Shown in pieces: positions 37,286 to 46,224 of a stretch of 64,000 bases of DNA. Under the pieces are notes generated by a model. The model searched no databases. It was given only the letters and a program-made list of their open reading frames with translations, and was not told the origin of the DNA. Made by a program: the position numbers and the translations under genes. The stretch lies in contig NZ_FCOF02000011.1 of NCBI RefSeq assembly GCF_001544755.2, positions 62,001 through 126,000 of the forward strand, given 5' to 3'. Numbering within the stretch: position 1 is the first letter of the stretch; every line of letters starts with the position of its first letter. This DNA is from Caballeronia catudaia (GTDB lineage: Bacteria; Pseudomonadota; Gammaproteobacteria; Burkholderiales; Burkholderiaceae).

Positions 37286-37777
37286 ATGAAAACGTTGTTG
37301 ATCGTCTATCACACGATGACCGGAGGCACGCAACAGATGGCCGAGGCGGCAGCGGCCGCTGCGCGGGACCAGTCCGATGTCTCGGTCGAATTGAAGCGAG
37401 CCGTCGAAACAGGCCCGGACGACGTCCTCCTGGCCGATGGTTATCTGTTCGCGACGCCGGAAAATCTCGCGACGATGTCGGGCTTGATGAAAGACTTCTT
37501 CGATCGCTGCTATTACCCGGTGCTCGATCGCGTGAACGGCCGCCCCTACGCGGCGATGATCTGCGCGGGCAGCGATGGACAAGGCGCATTGCGCCAGATC
37601 GAACGTATCGCGCTGGGATGGCGTCTCAACGCGGTGGCGCCGGGGATCATCGTCTGCACGCATGCGCAGACGCCCGAGCGCATTCTGGCGCGCAAGGTCA
37701 TCGGTAGCGCCGATCTCGCGCGCTGCGCGGAGCTCGGCGCGGGGTTGGCCGCCGGACTTTCGCTCGGCGTGTTCTAG
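37286..37777 (+). CDS. flavodoxin/NADPH-reductase-like protein
   Basis: 163 aa. The N-terminus LLIVYHTMTGGTQQMAE matches the FMN phosphate-binding loop of flavodoxins, and ATPENLATMSGLMKDFFDR fits the isoalloxazine-contact region of the NAD(P)H:FMN group. It is probably a cytoplasmic FMN electron carrier or reductase. It follows the SARP-hydrolase gene by 75 bp in the same direction and could supply electrons to an oxygenase, although the link to the FAD enzyme nearby is only positional. Confidence 0.8.
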   Translation: MKTLLIVYHTMTGGTQQMAEAAAAAARDQSDVSVELKRAVETGPDDVLLADGYLFATPENLATMSGLMKDFFDRCYYPVLDRVNGRPYAAMICAGSDGQGALRQIERIALGWRLNAVAPGIIVCTHAQTPERILARKVIGSADLARCAELGAGLAAGLSLGVF

Positions 37778-37837
37778 CGTCGCACCGGCGTCCGATCGTC
37801 CGATCGTCCGGTCGTCCGAACGTGCGTGATGCGCGGT

Positions 37838-38260
37838 TCAGGCCTTCTGCAAAATGTCCATCGCCGTTTCGGCGTCCTGCAGCGAGTCGAGCGCGACATA
37901 GGCGATGAACTGCGTGCCAAGCACCGCGGCTGACACGCCGCGCAGGTTCACGCCGCCATCGGCCAGCATTTGCGTGACTTGACCGATGATCCCCAGTTGA
38001 TCCATGCCCATCACACGGACGGAGTGAAGGCTCGGCGTGACGCTGAACCCCGCCTGTGTAGCGGCACGGATCTCGCTTTCCCCCTGCAGCGGCGCGACGA
38101 ACACGACACCCTTGCCCGACGCTTCAGGCGTGCGCCGCGCGACGACGAACTGAAGATCGACGCCAGCATCCCGCAAAGCATTTAACACTTGCGCAAGCCC
38201 GCCCGGTTTGTCGTCGATGGTGGCCGCCCATACATCGACACGTTCGACGTGCAGTTCCAT
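37838..38260 (-). CDS. tandem ACT-domain protein
   Basis: 140 aa with two ACT repeats (about residues 1-65, KPGGLAQVLNALRDAGVDL, and 70-135, GIIGQVTQMLADGGVNLRG). Such stand-alone proteins bind amino acids and modulate enzymes; no catalytic domain is present. The start is the ATG at 38258-38260 with a GGGAGGG site; an upstream ATG in frame lies before this ribosome site. It is divergent from the FadR-type gene. Confidence 0.8.
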   Translation of the reverse strand: MELHVERVDVWAATIDDKPGGLAQVLNALRDAGVDLQFVVARRTPEASGKGVVFVAPLQGESEIRAATQAGFSVTPSLHSVRVMGMDQLGIIGQVTQMLADGGVNLRGVSAAVLGTQFIAYVALDSLQDAETAMDILQKA

Positions 38261-38392
38261 GACAATCCCTCCCGCCATTCTCGTTGCACATAAAAATCTA
38301 GTTCACGGGAGGCGTGCGAACAAGCTTGACTCAAAACGTGGCGCGCCATCGGGTCAACCCTGATTGTTCCGATTCGCCGCCCTCTGTTACCT

Positions 38393-38416
38393 TCTAGATC
38401 ATACGTATGACCTAGA
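38393..38416. promoter_or_regulatory. FadR/GntR-type operator (24-bp near-palindrome)
   Basis: Centre TCATACGTATGA (38399-38410) is perfectly symmetrical and the flanks TCTAG (38393-38397) and CTAGA (38412-38416) also pair; only one base pair of the 12 fails. It ends 14 bp before the regulator start, so autoregulation is likely. It resembles operators of GntR/FadR regulators of sugar acids. Confidence 0.65.
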
Positions 38417-38430
38417 GGGAGTGGCCCGCC

Positions 38431-39150
38431 ATGCCGACCTTGCACCGGCAAGTACTGAATCAAATGGGCGAGCAGATCTGCTCCGGCCAATTCGCGCCGG
38501 GCGAGATTCTGCCCGCCGAAGATGAACTCGCTGAACGGATGCAGGTAAGCCGCATCACGATTCGCGAGATGATGAAATCGCTATCCGCAAAGGGCATGCT
38601 TCAGGTCCGCCGCCGCCACGGCACGATCGTGCTGCCGCGCTCACACTGGCAATTGTTCGATCCCGACGTGATTACATGGCGCGCACGCGCCGGCGCCGTC
38701 GATGCCGATCTCATCCGCGACCTGATGGAACTGCGCACGATCATCGAGCCGAACGCGGCAAAGCTCGCGGCGAAGCGCGCGACGCCCGACGACCGCGCCG
38801 CAGTGCGTCGCGCGTTCAAGGCGATGGAGCGCGCAGTCGCCGGGCAAGGCGAATACGTGCCCGCCGACCTCGCGTTTCACGGCGCGATCCTCGTGGCATG
38901 CCATAACCAGTTCGTGCAACAGATGCAGAACGCGCTTTCCGCGATCCTGCGCACGAGCTTCGAACTGAGTTCGGAGATCGAGGGCGGCCCGGCGCGTTCG
39001 CTGCCAATGCACGAAGCGCTGTGTGTCGCGATCGAAACAGGCGATGCGAACGCCGCCGAGCAAGCCGTGCTCACGCTGATCGAACGCGCGGAAAAGGACT
39101 TCGACGATCGCGCGGCGCTTCAACGCACCGTGAACGACAAGCCGCTATAG
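38431..39150 (+). CDS. FadR-subfamily GntR regulator
   Basis: 239 aa. Residues 1-75 hold the GntR winged helix (PAEDELAERMQVSRITIREMM), and about 85-230 the all-helical FCD ligand domain (LMELRTIIEP, DLAFHGAIL and HEALCVAIETGDA give the Asp/His metal-ligand set). It heads a run of SDR, MFS and dehydratase genes in the same direction and should repress them until a sugar acid binds. AGGGAG precedes the ATG. Confidence 0.88.
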   Translation: MPTLHRQVLNQMGEQICSGQFAPGEILPAEDELAERMQVSRITIREMMKSLSAKGMLQVRRRHGTIVLPRSHWQLFDPDVITWRARAGAVDADLIRDLMELRTIIEPNAAKLAAKRATPDDRAAVRRAFKAMERAVAGQGEYVPADLAFHGAILVACHNQFVQQMQNALSAILRTSFELSSEIEGGPARSLPMHEALCVAIETGDANAAEQAVLTLIERAEKDFDDRAALQRTVNDKPL

Positions 39151-39243
39151 ACCCAGCATTACGCAATCTTGGTCCGCAGCTTCCGGGAGGAGGCTGCGTG
39201 GGCGCGCTCGCGCCTTCGAATTGAACGCACATCAAGGAAAAGC

Positions 39244-40011
39244 ATGACCAACTTGTTCGATCTGAGCGGCCGCACGGCGCTTGTTACAGGCTCGGCGCGC
39301 GGCATCGGCTACGCGCTCGTGGAAGGGCTCGCGGCGGCCGGCGCGCGCGTCATCGTCAACGGCACGAAAGCCGAGACCGTCGACGTCGCGGCGAGCCGCT
39401 TGCAGGCGCAAGGCTACGATGCACGCGGCCAGGCGTTCGACGTGACGGATGAGGCGTCCGTCGCCGCCGCCTTTGCGGCATGGGACGCAGAAGGCGTCGA
39501 AGTGGACATCGTCGTGAACAACGCGGGCATCCAGTTCCGCAAGCCGATGATCGAACTCGCGCTCGCCGACTGGCAACGCGTGATCGATACCAATCTGACG
39601 AGCGCGTTCATCGTCGCGAAGGAAGCTGCGCGGCGCATGATCGAGCGGCGTCGCGGCGGCAAGATCATCAACATCGGTTCATTGACGAGCGAAGGCGCGC
39701 GCGCCACCGTCGCGCCCTACACGGCCGCGAAGGGCGGCATCAAGATGCTGACGCGCGCGATGAGCGCCGAATGGGCATCGTTCGATATTCAGGCGAACGC
39801 GATCGGCCCCGGCTACATCCTTACCGACATGAATCAGGCGCTCGTCGACAACGCGAGCTTCGACGCCTGGGTCAAGAGCAGCAATCCCTCGCAGCGCTGG
39901 GGCAGGCCCGAAGAACTCGTCGGCACGGCGGTCTATCTCGCGTCTTCCGCATCGAGCTATGTGAACGGGCAAATCATTTACGTCGATGGCGGCTGGCTGG
40001 CCGTGCTTTGA
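39244..40011 (+). CDS. SDR dehydrogenase (gluconate 5-dehydrogenase-like)
   Basis: 255 aa. TGSARGIG (NAD(P) loop), NNAG, Ser in GSLTSEG, YTAAK (catalytic Tyr and Lys) and IYVDGGWLAVL at the C-terminus are standard classical SDR features. The closest functional theme is gluconate 5-dehydrogenase/fructuronate-type reductases. AAGGAAA lies before the ATG at 39244; an upstream start would add 25 residues with no support. Acts between the FadR regulator and the permease in a sugar-acid operon. Confidence 0.82.
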   Translation: MTNLFDLSGRTALVTGSARGIGYALVEGLAAAGARVIVNGTKAETVDVAASRLQAQGYDARGQAFDVTDEASVAAAFAAWDAEGVEVDIVVNNAGIQFRKPMIELALADWQRVIDTNLTSAFIVAKEAARRMIERRRGGKIINIGSLTSEGARATVAPYTAAKGGIKMLTRAMSAEWASFDIQANAIGPGYILTDMNQALVDNASFDAWVKSSNPSQRWGRPEELVGTAVYLASSASSYVNGQIIYVDGGWLAVL

Positions 40012-40024
40012 CACTGGAGACATC

Positions 40025-41344
40025 ATGGACAACATCAAAACCGTAGCGCCGCAGAGATGGTGGCATCTCATGCCGATCATCTTCATCACGTACAGCCTCG
40101 CCTATCTGGATCGCGCAAACTACGGCTTCGCGGCGGCGGCGGGCATCGATAAAGACCTGGGCATCACGTCGGCGACGTCGTCGCTGATCGGCTCGCTGTT
40201 CTTCCTCGGATACTGCCTGTTTCAGGTGCCCGGCGCGATCTACGCGCAGAAGAACAGCGTCAAAAAACTCATCTTCGCGAGCCTGATTCTGTGGGGCCTG
40301 TGCGCCGCCGCGACCGGCATGGTCAGCAACATTCCGACGCTGATGGCGTTGCGCTTCGTGCTCGGCATCGTCGAAGCCGCGGTGATGCCGTCGATGCTCA
40401 TGTACATCAGCCGATGGTTCACGCGCACCGAACGTTCGCGCGCCAACACGTTCCTGATTCTCGGCAATCCGGTGACGGTGCTGTGGATGTCGATCGTGTC
40501 CGGCTATCTCGTGCGCAACTTCGGCTGGCGCGAGATGTTCGTGATCGAAGGCGTGCCTGCGATTCTGTGGGCCATCGTGTGGTGGTTCACGGTGAAGGAT
40601 CGTCCGGCCGACGCGCCCTGGATGAGCGACAAGGAGAAGGCCGACTTCGATGCGATCCTCAAGTCCGAGCAGGCGCATATCGCGCCGGTGCGCGACTACA
40701 AGGCGGCGTTCCGCTCGTCCATCGTGCTCAAGTGCTGCGCCATTCACGCGTTGTGGAGCATCGGCGTGTACGGCTTCATCATGTGGCTGCCGTCGATTCT
40801 TAAGTCGGCATCGAAGACCATCGATATCGTGTCGGTCGGCTGGCTCTCCGCCGTGCCGTATCTCGCGGCCATCGTACTCATGCTGACCGCGTCGTATCTG
40901 TCGGACAAGACGCGCAATCGCAAGCTCTTCGTCTGGCCGCTGCTGTTGATCGGCACGATTGCGTTCGTCGGTTCATATCTCGTCGGAAGCTCTAATTTCT
41001 GGCTGTCGTTCGCGTTGCTCGTGATCGCGGGCGCGACGATGTATGCGCCATATGGACCGTTCTTCGCGCTGATTCCGGAGTTGATTCCGAGCAACGTGCT
41101 CGGCGGCGCGATCGGCCTGATCAATGCGTGCGGCGCGCTCGGCGCGTTCCTCGGCGCATGGCTCGTCGGTTATCTGAATGGCGCGACGGGCAGTCCTTCC
41201 GCATCGTATGTGTTCATGGCCGCGGCGTTGCTCGCGTCGGTCGTCCTCATGATGCTGGTGCCCGCGCAGACGGGACAGCGCTCGACACCCAAGGGAGGCG
41301 CGGGCACCCAGTCCGATGCCGTGTCTTCCGCTCTCGTGGAATAA
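40025..41344 (+). CDS. MFS sugar-acid permease (ACS family)
   Basis: 439 aa, about 12 TM helices. YLDRANYGFAAAAG in TM1 and the GxLxxxxFLxxY pattern are typical of the hexuronate/galactonate/glucarate branch of the ACS family. GGAG precedes the ATG by 7 bp and the gene starts 13 bp after the SDR stop. It should import the acid processed by the flanking enzymes in symport with protons. Confidence 0.85.
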   Translation: MDNIKTVAPQRWWHLMPIIFITYSLAYLDRANYGFAAAAGIDKDLGITSATSSLIGSLFFLGYCLFQVPGAIYAQKNSVKKLIFASLILWGLCAAATGMVSNIPTLMALRFVLGIVEAAVMPSMLMYISRWFTRTERSRANTFLILGNPVTVLWMSIVSGYLVRNFGWREMFVIEGVPAILWAIVWWFTVKDRPADAPWMSDKEKADFDAILKSEQAHIAPVRDYKAAFRSSIVLKCCAIHALWSIGVYGFIMWLPSILKSASKTIDIVSVGWLSAVPYLAAIVLMLTASYLSDKTRNRKLFVWPLLLIGTIAFVGSYLVGSSNFWLSFALLVIAGATMYAPYGPFFALIPELIPSNVLGGAIGLINACGALGAFLGAWLVGYLNGATGSPSASYVFMAAALLASVVLMMLVPAQTGQRSTPKGGAGTQSDAVSSALVE

Positions 41345-41347
41345 GTC

Positions 41348-42595
41348 ATGGCAACACTCATCACCGACGTCAAGGTCATTCTGACTGCGCCGGAAGGCAT
41401 CAATCTCATCGTCGTCAAGGTTGAAACGAATCAACCTGGCTTGTATGGGCTCGGATGCGCGACGTTCGCTTATCGGCATCTCGCGGTCAAGTGTCTGATC
41501 GAAGAGTACTTGCGGCCTTTGCTGATCGGGCGCGATGCCGAAGCGATCGAAGAGCTTTGGCAGTTGATGCATCAGAACGCTTACTGGCGCAATGGTCCGA
41601 TTGAAAACAACGCGATCTCCGGTGTCGATATGGCGTTGTGGGACATCAAGGGCAAGCAGGCGAACATGCCGCTGTATCAGTTGTTCGGCGGCAAGGTGCG
41701 CGAGGGTGTGCCGATCTATCGTCATGCCGATGGCCGCGACCTGAACGAGTTGTGCGAGAACATTCAGCGATACCGCGAGCAGGGCATCACCCATATCCGC
41801 TGTCAGAGCGGGGGTTATGGCGGCGGTGCATTCGGCCGCGCACCGTCGAGTGCGCCCGAAGGCGCAGCGGACGGCATCTATCTCGACAGCCGCAAGTACA
41901 TGCGCGACACGCTCAAACTGTTCGATGGCATTCGCAGCAAGATCGGTTTCGATGTCGCGCTGTGTCACGACGTGCACGAGCGCCTGAAGCCCATCGAAGC
42001 GATTCGCTTCGCGCGCGAACTCGAGCCTTACGAATTGTTCTTTCTCGAAGACGCGATCGCGCTGGAAGAAGGCGAATGGATGCGTCAGTTGCGTGAAAAA
42101 ACCACGACGCCGCTCGCGCAAGGCGAACTCTTCAACAACCCGCATGAGTGGCGCTTTCTGATCACCGAGCGTTTGATCGATTTCATTCGGGTGCATCTGA
42201 GTCAGATCGGCGGCATCACGGCGGGTCGCAAGCTGCAGATATTCGCGGAGCAGTTCGGCGTGCGCACGGCCTGGCATGGTCCGGGCGATATGTCGCCGCT
42301 CGCGCATGCAGCGAACATTCATATCGACCTTGCTTCGCGCAATTTCGGCGTTCAGGAATGGTCGGGCACGGAGCCGCCGAACTTCGTGATCCAGGCGCTG
42401 AAAGGGCCGCGCGAAGCGCTGCTCGATGTGTTTCCGGGGCTGCCGGAGTTTCGTCACGGCTTCGTCTATGCAAACGACAGGCCGGGTCTGGGCGTCGATC
42501 TCGACGAGAGCGAAGCGGCGAAGTATCCATGCGAGCGGGATATCACGTTATGGACGCAAACGCGCGTGATGGACGGCGGATTGCAGACACCTTGA
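41348..42595 (+). CDS. mannonate dehydratase-like enolase-superfamily enzyme
   Basis: 415 aa. The metal ligands Asp, Glu and Glu are seen in DVALCHDVHE, FFLEDAI and QGELFNN, and the catalytic His in AWHGPGD, the pattern of the RspA/ManD branch of the mandelate-racemase group. These enzymes dehydrate D-mannonate (or D-altronate or D-gluconate) to 2-keto-3-deoxygluconate. The YxxxR pair in IYRHADG also fits. The 3-bp gap to the permease gene shows one operon. KDG kinase and aldolase are not in the window. ManD homologues differ in rate and substrate, so the exact acid is uncertain. Confidence 0.85.
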   Translation: MATLITDVKVILTAPEGINLIVVKVETNQPGLYGLGCATFAYRHLAVKCLIEEYLRPLLIGRDAEAIEELWQLMHQNAYWRNGPIENNAISGVDMALWDIKGKQANMPLYQLFGGKVREGVPIYRHADGRDLNELCENIQRYREQGITHIRCQSGGYGGGAFGRAPSSAPEGAADGIYLDSRKYMRDTLKLFDGIRSKIGFDVALCHDVHERLKPIEAIRFARELEPYELFFLEDAIALEEGEWMRQLREKTTTPLAQGELFNNPHEWRFLITERLIDFIRVHLSQIGGITAGRKLQIFAEQFGVRTAWHGPGDMSPLAHAANIHIDLASRNFGVQEWSGTEPPNFVIQALKGPREALLDVFPGLPEFRHGFVYANDRPGLGVDLDESEAAKYPCERDITLWTQTRVMDGGLQTP

Positions 42596-42799
42596 CGTCT
42601 TCATTCTGCGCTTCAATCAAACGACCGAAAGTTATGTCAGTGCCTTGTAATTTGAACGGCGTGAACTAACGTCTCTGTTAGAGAACGCCGATTCCCAAGG
42701 CGATTCGCAAGCATTCAAGAAGGACTCGAACGAGCGGTTCATATCCGCCCTCGCCCGGCGTTCTTTTCCGCGACATTTCGCATGACGGCGGAGGTTGAA

Positions 42800-43591
42800 A
42801 TGCGAGCGAAATCGTGTCTGCTGAGTTCGTTGGCGCTGATGGCGCTGCCGTTCGTCGCGCTGGCGGAGAGTGTCAGCGTGTCGAGCAACAACTCCACGCT
42901 GAAAGTCACGCGCGACGATCCGATCTACAACCTCTCGACACCCAGCGATCCCGTGCAGTTGTTGAGAACGCTCGAATGGACCGTCGATGGGCGGCGCATT
43001 CTGGTCTATCCGTCGGGGCCGTCCACGTTTCTCGATATCGGCCACATGCATTCCGATGCGCACGTCAGTGCGAATCAGATCCACGCGCAGGGTCCGATGC
43101 TTGGCTACGCGACGAGCGCGAGTTCCGGCACGGTGGTCGGCGGAGTCGTCTACGGGGTCGAAGGCGACGCCTCCGGCACGCTCGTGTCCCGGCTCACCGA
43201 GAAAGTCGATATTTTGAACAAAGGCACCACGGCCGTATCGCTTTCATTGGCCGGGCTCGGTTTCAAGCCGACCCAGCCGAGCCTCGAAGTGCCGGATTAC
43301 AGCGGGCTCGATGTCATCGGCACGACGGTCGCGGTCATCGTCAATGGACCGATCACGGAGACGCCGCCGCCCTTCGGTCAGGTTTCCGTGCTTCCTGTCG
43401 TGTCCTTTGCGGGCTTCAATCCGCTGTTCAATCAGAACGTGTCTCTTCCTCCCGGTTCCACCTTGTCGATGATCACCGAGCTCAAGGTCTCGCCGACCGC
43501 GAGCAAGATCCAGCAATTCCTTCGCGAACGTGCGCCCGAACGCTTCCAGGATTCGCCGTTTCTGAACAGCCCGTTTATCCGATTGCCTTGA
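42800..43591 (+). CDS. exported protein of unknown function
   Basis: 263 aa. Residues 1-22 form a signal peptide (RAKSCLLSSLALMALPFVALAE). The mature protein is beta-rich with no Cys and few charged residues; no catalytic motif is evident. ATG 42800 is taken because GGAGG lies 5-9 bp before it, while ATG 42782 adds six residues and lies before that site. Nothing in the neighbours suggests a role. Confidence 0.7.
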   Translation: MRAKSCLLSSLALMALPFVALAESVSVSSNNSTLKVTRDDPIYNLSTPSDPVQLLRTLEWTVDGRRILVYPSGPSTFLDIGHMHSDAHVSANQIHAQGPMLGYATSASSGTVVGGVVYGVEGDASGTLVSRLTEKVDILNKGTTAVSLSLAGLGFKPTQPSLEVPDYSGLDVIGTTVAVIVNGPITETPPPFGQVSVLPVVSFAGFNPLFNQNVSLPPGSTLSMITELKVSPTASKIQQFLRERAPERFQDSPFLNSPFIRLP

Positions 43592-43648
43592 CCGCTCACG
43601 TTCATCTAATTGAAGCCGCATACAGTGGATTGGCGGACATCGCAGCGT

Positions 43649-43693
43649 CATCGACTTGCTGATCTCTTCGAGCGGCCAGTCCCACCATTTCAT
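43649..43693 (-). pseudogene. possible remnant of an XAT/CatB-type acetyltransferase C-terminus
   Basis: The minus strand encodes MKWWDWPLEEISKS, a segment strikingly like the C-terminal WWDW signature of xenobiotic acetyltransferases, with no recognisable hexapeptide-repeat body before it. From 43592 to 43865 no other gene is credible. Confidence 0.25.
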
Positions 43694-43865
43694 CGCGAGC
43701 GATGAAGATCGACACGCCTTCGCTTTTCTTCTTCACGTCGGCGAGCGGCGTCGTGCAGCATGGCGACGCGCGCCCGCTCGCAGGCGACGAGCGGGTTCAG
43801 CGCGCGTATCTCGGGATGTAGGGCGGTTTTCGCGGTAATGTTCACCGCCCCCGTCACGGCGTAGC

Positions 43866-44615
43866 TTACGAACGCGCGCGGCCGAGCCAGTCGGCAAGCG
43901 CAATCTTGCCGCGGCGCGCTTCGCCCGTCGGCACGAGCGACTCTTCAGCGACGGTGCCGCCGAAGTACGTCGCTTTCGGATCGGCGACGATCTCGCGCGC
44001 ATCGCCCTGCGCCTTCAGATACTGGCCGACGATCTGATACAGCGGCGCGCGCTCCGGCCCCGCGATATCGACGATGCCGTTCAACGGCGCAGCGAGCGCG
44101 GCATCCGCGACGATGGCCGCGACGTCATCGGCCGCGATCGGCTGGAACTGTCCCGTCGACAGATGCACCTTGCCATCCTGCATGCCTGCATCGGCAATGC
44201 CGCCGATAAACTCCATGAACTGCGTTGCGCGCACGATCGAATACGGCACGCGCGATGCCTCGATCAGTTCTTCCTGCGCGACTTTCGCGCGGAAGTAGCC
44301 GTTGTCCGGCATGCGGTCCGTGCCGACGATCGACAGCGCGACATGATGCGCGACGCCCGCCGCGGCTTCGGCTTTCACCAGATTCGCGGTCGATGAACGG
44401 AAGAACGCGAGCACGTCGTCCGGCGCCCATGAAGGCGCGTTCGCCACGTCGACGACGACCTGCGCGCCGCGAAGCGCTTCTGCCAGTCCCTCGCCCGTCA
44501 CCGCATTCACGCCGTTGCGCGGCGAGGCGGCGACAGCCTCGTGACCCTTCTCACGCAGAATCGCGACGACTTTAGCGCCGATCAACCCCGAACCGCCAAT
44601 CACGACAACCTTCAT
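43866..44615 (-). CDS. NmrA-like NAD(P)-binding reductase
   Basis: 249 aa. VVVIGGSGLIGAKVV is the NAD(P) loop of the atypical SDR/NmrA group; FRAKVAQEELI has the Lys of the active-site region, and IVRATQFMEFI is typical of the family. GAGGTG precedes the ATG at 44613-44615; the longer frame continues into the MocR promoter. It lies divergent from the MocR regulator, which probably controls it. Substrate unknown; such proteins reduce quinones or act as redox sensors. Confidence 0.8.
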   Translation of the reverse strand: MKVVVIGGSGLIGAKVVAILREKGHEAVAASPRNGVNAVTGEGLAEALRGAQVVVDVANAPSWAPDDVLAFFRSSTANLVKAEAAAGVAHHVALSIVGTDRMPDNGYFRAKVAQEELIEASRVPYSIVRATQFMEFIGGIADAGMQDGKVHLSTGQFQPIAADDVAAIVADAALAAPLNGIVDIAGPERAPLYQIVGQYLKAQGDAREIVADPKATYFGGTVAEESLVPTGEARRGKIALADWLGRARS

Positions 44616-44653
44616 GATGCACCTCGCTGGATAAGCGAAAGTGAAGTCATTGT

Positions 44654-44684
44654 GGGACAATCATGGCTTAGCAGAAAGGGACAA
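44654..44684. promoter_or_regulatory. possible MocR operator: two direct GGGACAA sites
   Basis: GGGACAA occurs at 44654-44660 and 44678-44684, 24 bp apart, in the 91-bp gap between the NmrA-like and MocR genes. MocR regulators commonly bind direct repeats in such gaps. The same TGGGACAA word occurs at 47343-47350 upstream of the GNAT-azoreductase pair. Confidence 0.35.
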
Positions 44685-44706
44685 GATTCGTCGATCGCAC
44701 TAGTCC

Positions 44707-46224
44707 ATGAGCCGCGCCATGTCCAAAGTCCAGAACCCGCTGACCATCGAAATCGACCGGCACGAGGCGTCGCCCATTTATCTGCAGATAGGCGAGCGCT
44801 TCAAGGCGGCGATCGCGGCGGGCCATCTCAAGCCGGGCGATCGCGTGCCCGCATTGCGCGGACTCGCGACGCAACTGAATACCGCGCGCGGCACCGTCGA
44901 AATGGCTTACAACATGCTCGTCGACGAGGGTTATCTGCAGATGCGCGGCGCGGCGGGCACGTTCGTGTCGTCGTCGCTGCCGGGCGCGGTCACGACGCCC
45001 GCCGCGCGCAAGACCCGCGAGCGCGCGAATGCGCCGCGCCTGAAGCGTCCCGAGCCCGCCGCCGATATCGGCAACGACGTGAAGCCCTTGCGCCCCGGCC
45101 TGCCCGCGCTCGATGCCTTTCCGCGCAAAGTATGGAGCCGGCTCGTTTCGGCGCGCGCGAAGAGCGGCGATCTCGCGACGCTCACGTATCCCGAGCCATC
45201 CGGATATCGCCCGTTGCGGGAACGCATCGCGACGTATCTCGGCTTGTCGCGCGGCGTCGAATGCGTGCCGGAGCAGGTCTTCGTGACGAATGGCTATCGC
45301 GCGTCGCTCGAACTCATTCTGCGCAGTCTCGCAAAGCCGGAGGACCGCGCGTGGTTCGAAGAGCCGGGCTATCTGCTTGCGCGTGCCTTTCTCGCCGATG
45401 CGAACATGCGGCTCGTGCCGGTGCCCGTCGATCACGAAGGGCTCGACGTCGATGCCGGCATCGCGCACTGTCACGACGCGCGCTTCGCGTTCGTCACGCC
45501 TTCGCATCAGAGTCCGCTCGGCGTCACGCTGTCGCTCGCGCGGCGCATGAAGCTGCTCGACTGGGCGAGCCGCGCGGGAAGCTGGATCGTCGAGGACGAT
45601 TACGACAGCGAGTTCCGCTACGTCGGCCGGCCGCTTCCGGCGCTGAAGAGCCTCGATCGCGACGATCGCGTGATCTATTGCGGCACCTTCAGCAAAGTGC
45701 TGTTTCCGGGCTTGCGGCTGTCGTACGTCGTCGCGCCCGAGCGGGCTGCCGCGCGCTTCGGGCAACTTACGAAGAACATGAACGCGGGGTCGCCGCATCT
45801 CTATCAGGCGGCGGTGGCGGACTTCATCGCGCAAGGGCATTTCGCGCGGCACCTGAAGCGCATGCGCGCGCTGTATGCCGAGCGGCGCATGCTGCTCGCG
45901 AATGCGATCCGCAAGGCGTTCGGCGACAGAGTGAGCATCGACTTGCCGACCGGCGGCATGCACCTCGTCGCGATTTTTCATGCGGGCCGCGACGGCCCCA
46001 TCGACGACATGGCGATGGCCGCGCGCGCGCGCGAAGCGGGGCTCGCGGTGATCGCGCTATCGGCGTGGTATCTGAATGCGCGCGCGAAACATGCGTTGCG
46101 CGGGATCGTCGCCGGCTTCGCGAACGTCGCCGATGCCGACGAAGCCGCGGGTCTTTCGCGCACGCTTCGGCGCGCATACGACGCTCAGAGCATGACGGCG
46201 TCGTCCGATGCGAAGAGCGCGTGA
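44707..46224 (+). CDS. MocR/PdxR-type regulator (GntR plus aminotransferase fold)
   Basis: 505 aa. The GntR winged helix lies at about residues 15-85 (PIYLQIGERFKAAI, VPALRGLATQLNTARGTV); from about 110 follows a type I aminotransferase fold with the PLP-binding Lys330 (GTFSKVLFPGLRLSY) and VEDDYDSEF. These proteins sense PLP or an amino-acid adduct. It is divergent from the NmrA-like gene and convergent, with a 40-bp overlap, with the azoreductase gene. No pdxST or GABA genes are adjacent, so it probably controls the flanking oxidoreductases. Confidence 0.88.
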   Translation: MSRAMSKVQNPLTIEIDRHEASPIYLQIGERFKAAIAAGHLKPGDRVPALRGLATQLNTARGTVEMAYNMLVDEGYLQMRGAAGTFVSSSLPGAVTTPAARKTRERANAPRLKRPEPAADIGNDVKPLRPGLPALDAFPRKVWSRLVSARAKSGDLATLTYPEPSGYRPLRERIATYLGLSRGVECVPEQVFVTNGYRASLELILRSLAKPEDRAWFEEPGYLLARAFLADANMRLVPVPVDHEGLDVDAGIAHCHDARFAFVTPSHQSPLGVTLSLARRMKLLDWASRAGSWIVEDDYDSEFRYVGRPLPALKSLDRDDRVIYCGTFSKVLFPGLRLSYVVAPERAAARFGQLTKNMNAGSPHLYQAAVADFIAQGHFARHLKRMRALYAERRMLLANAIRKAFGDRVSIDLPTGGMHLVAIFHAGRDGPIDDMAMAARAREAGLAVIALSAWYLNARAKHALRGIVAGFANVADADEAAGLSRTLRRAYDAQSMTASSDAKSA

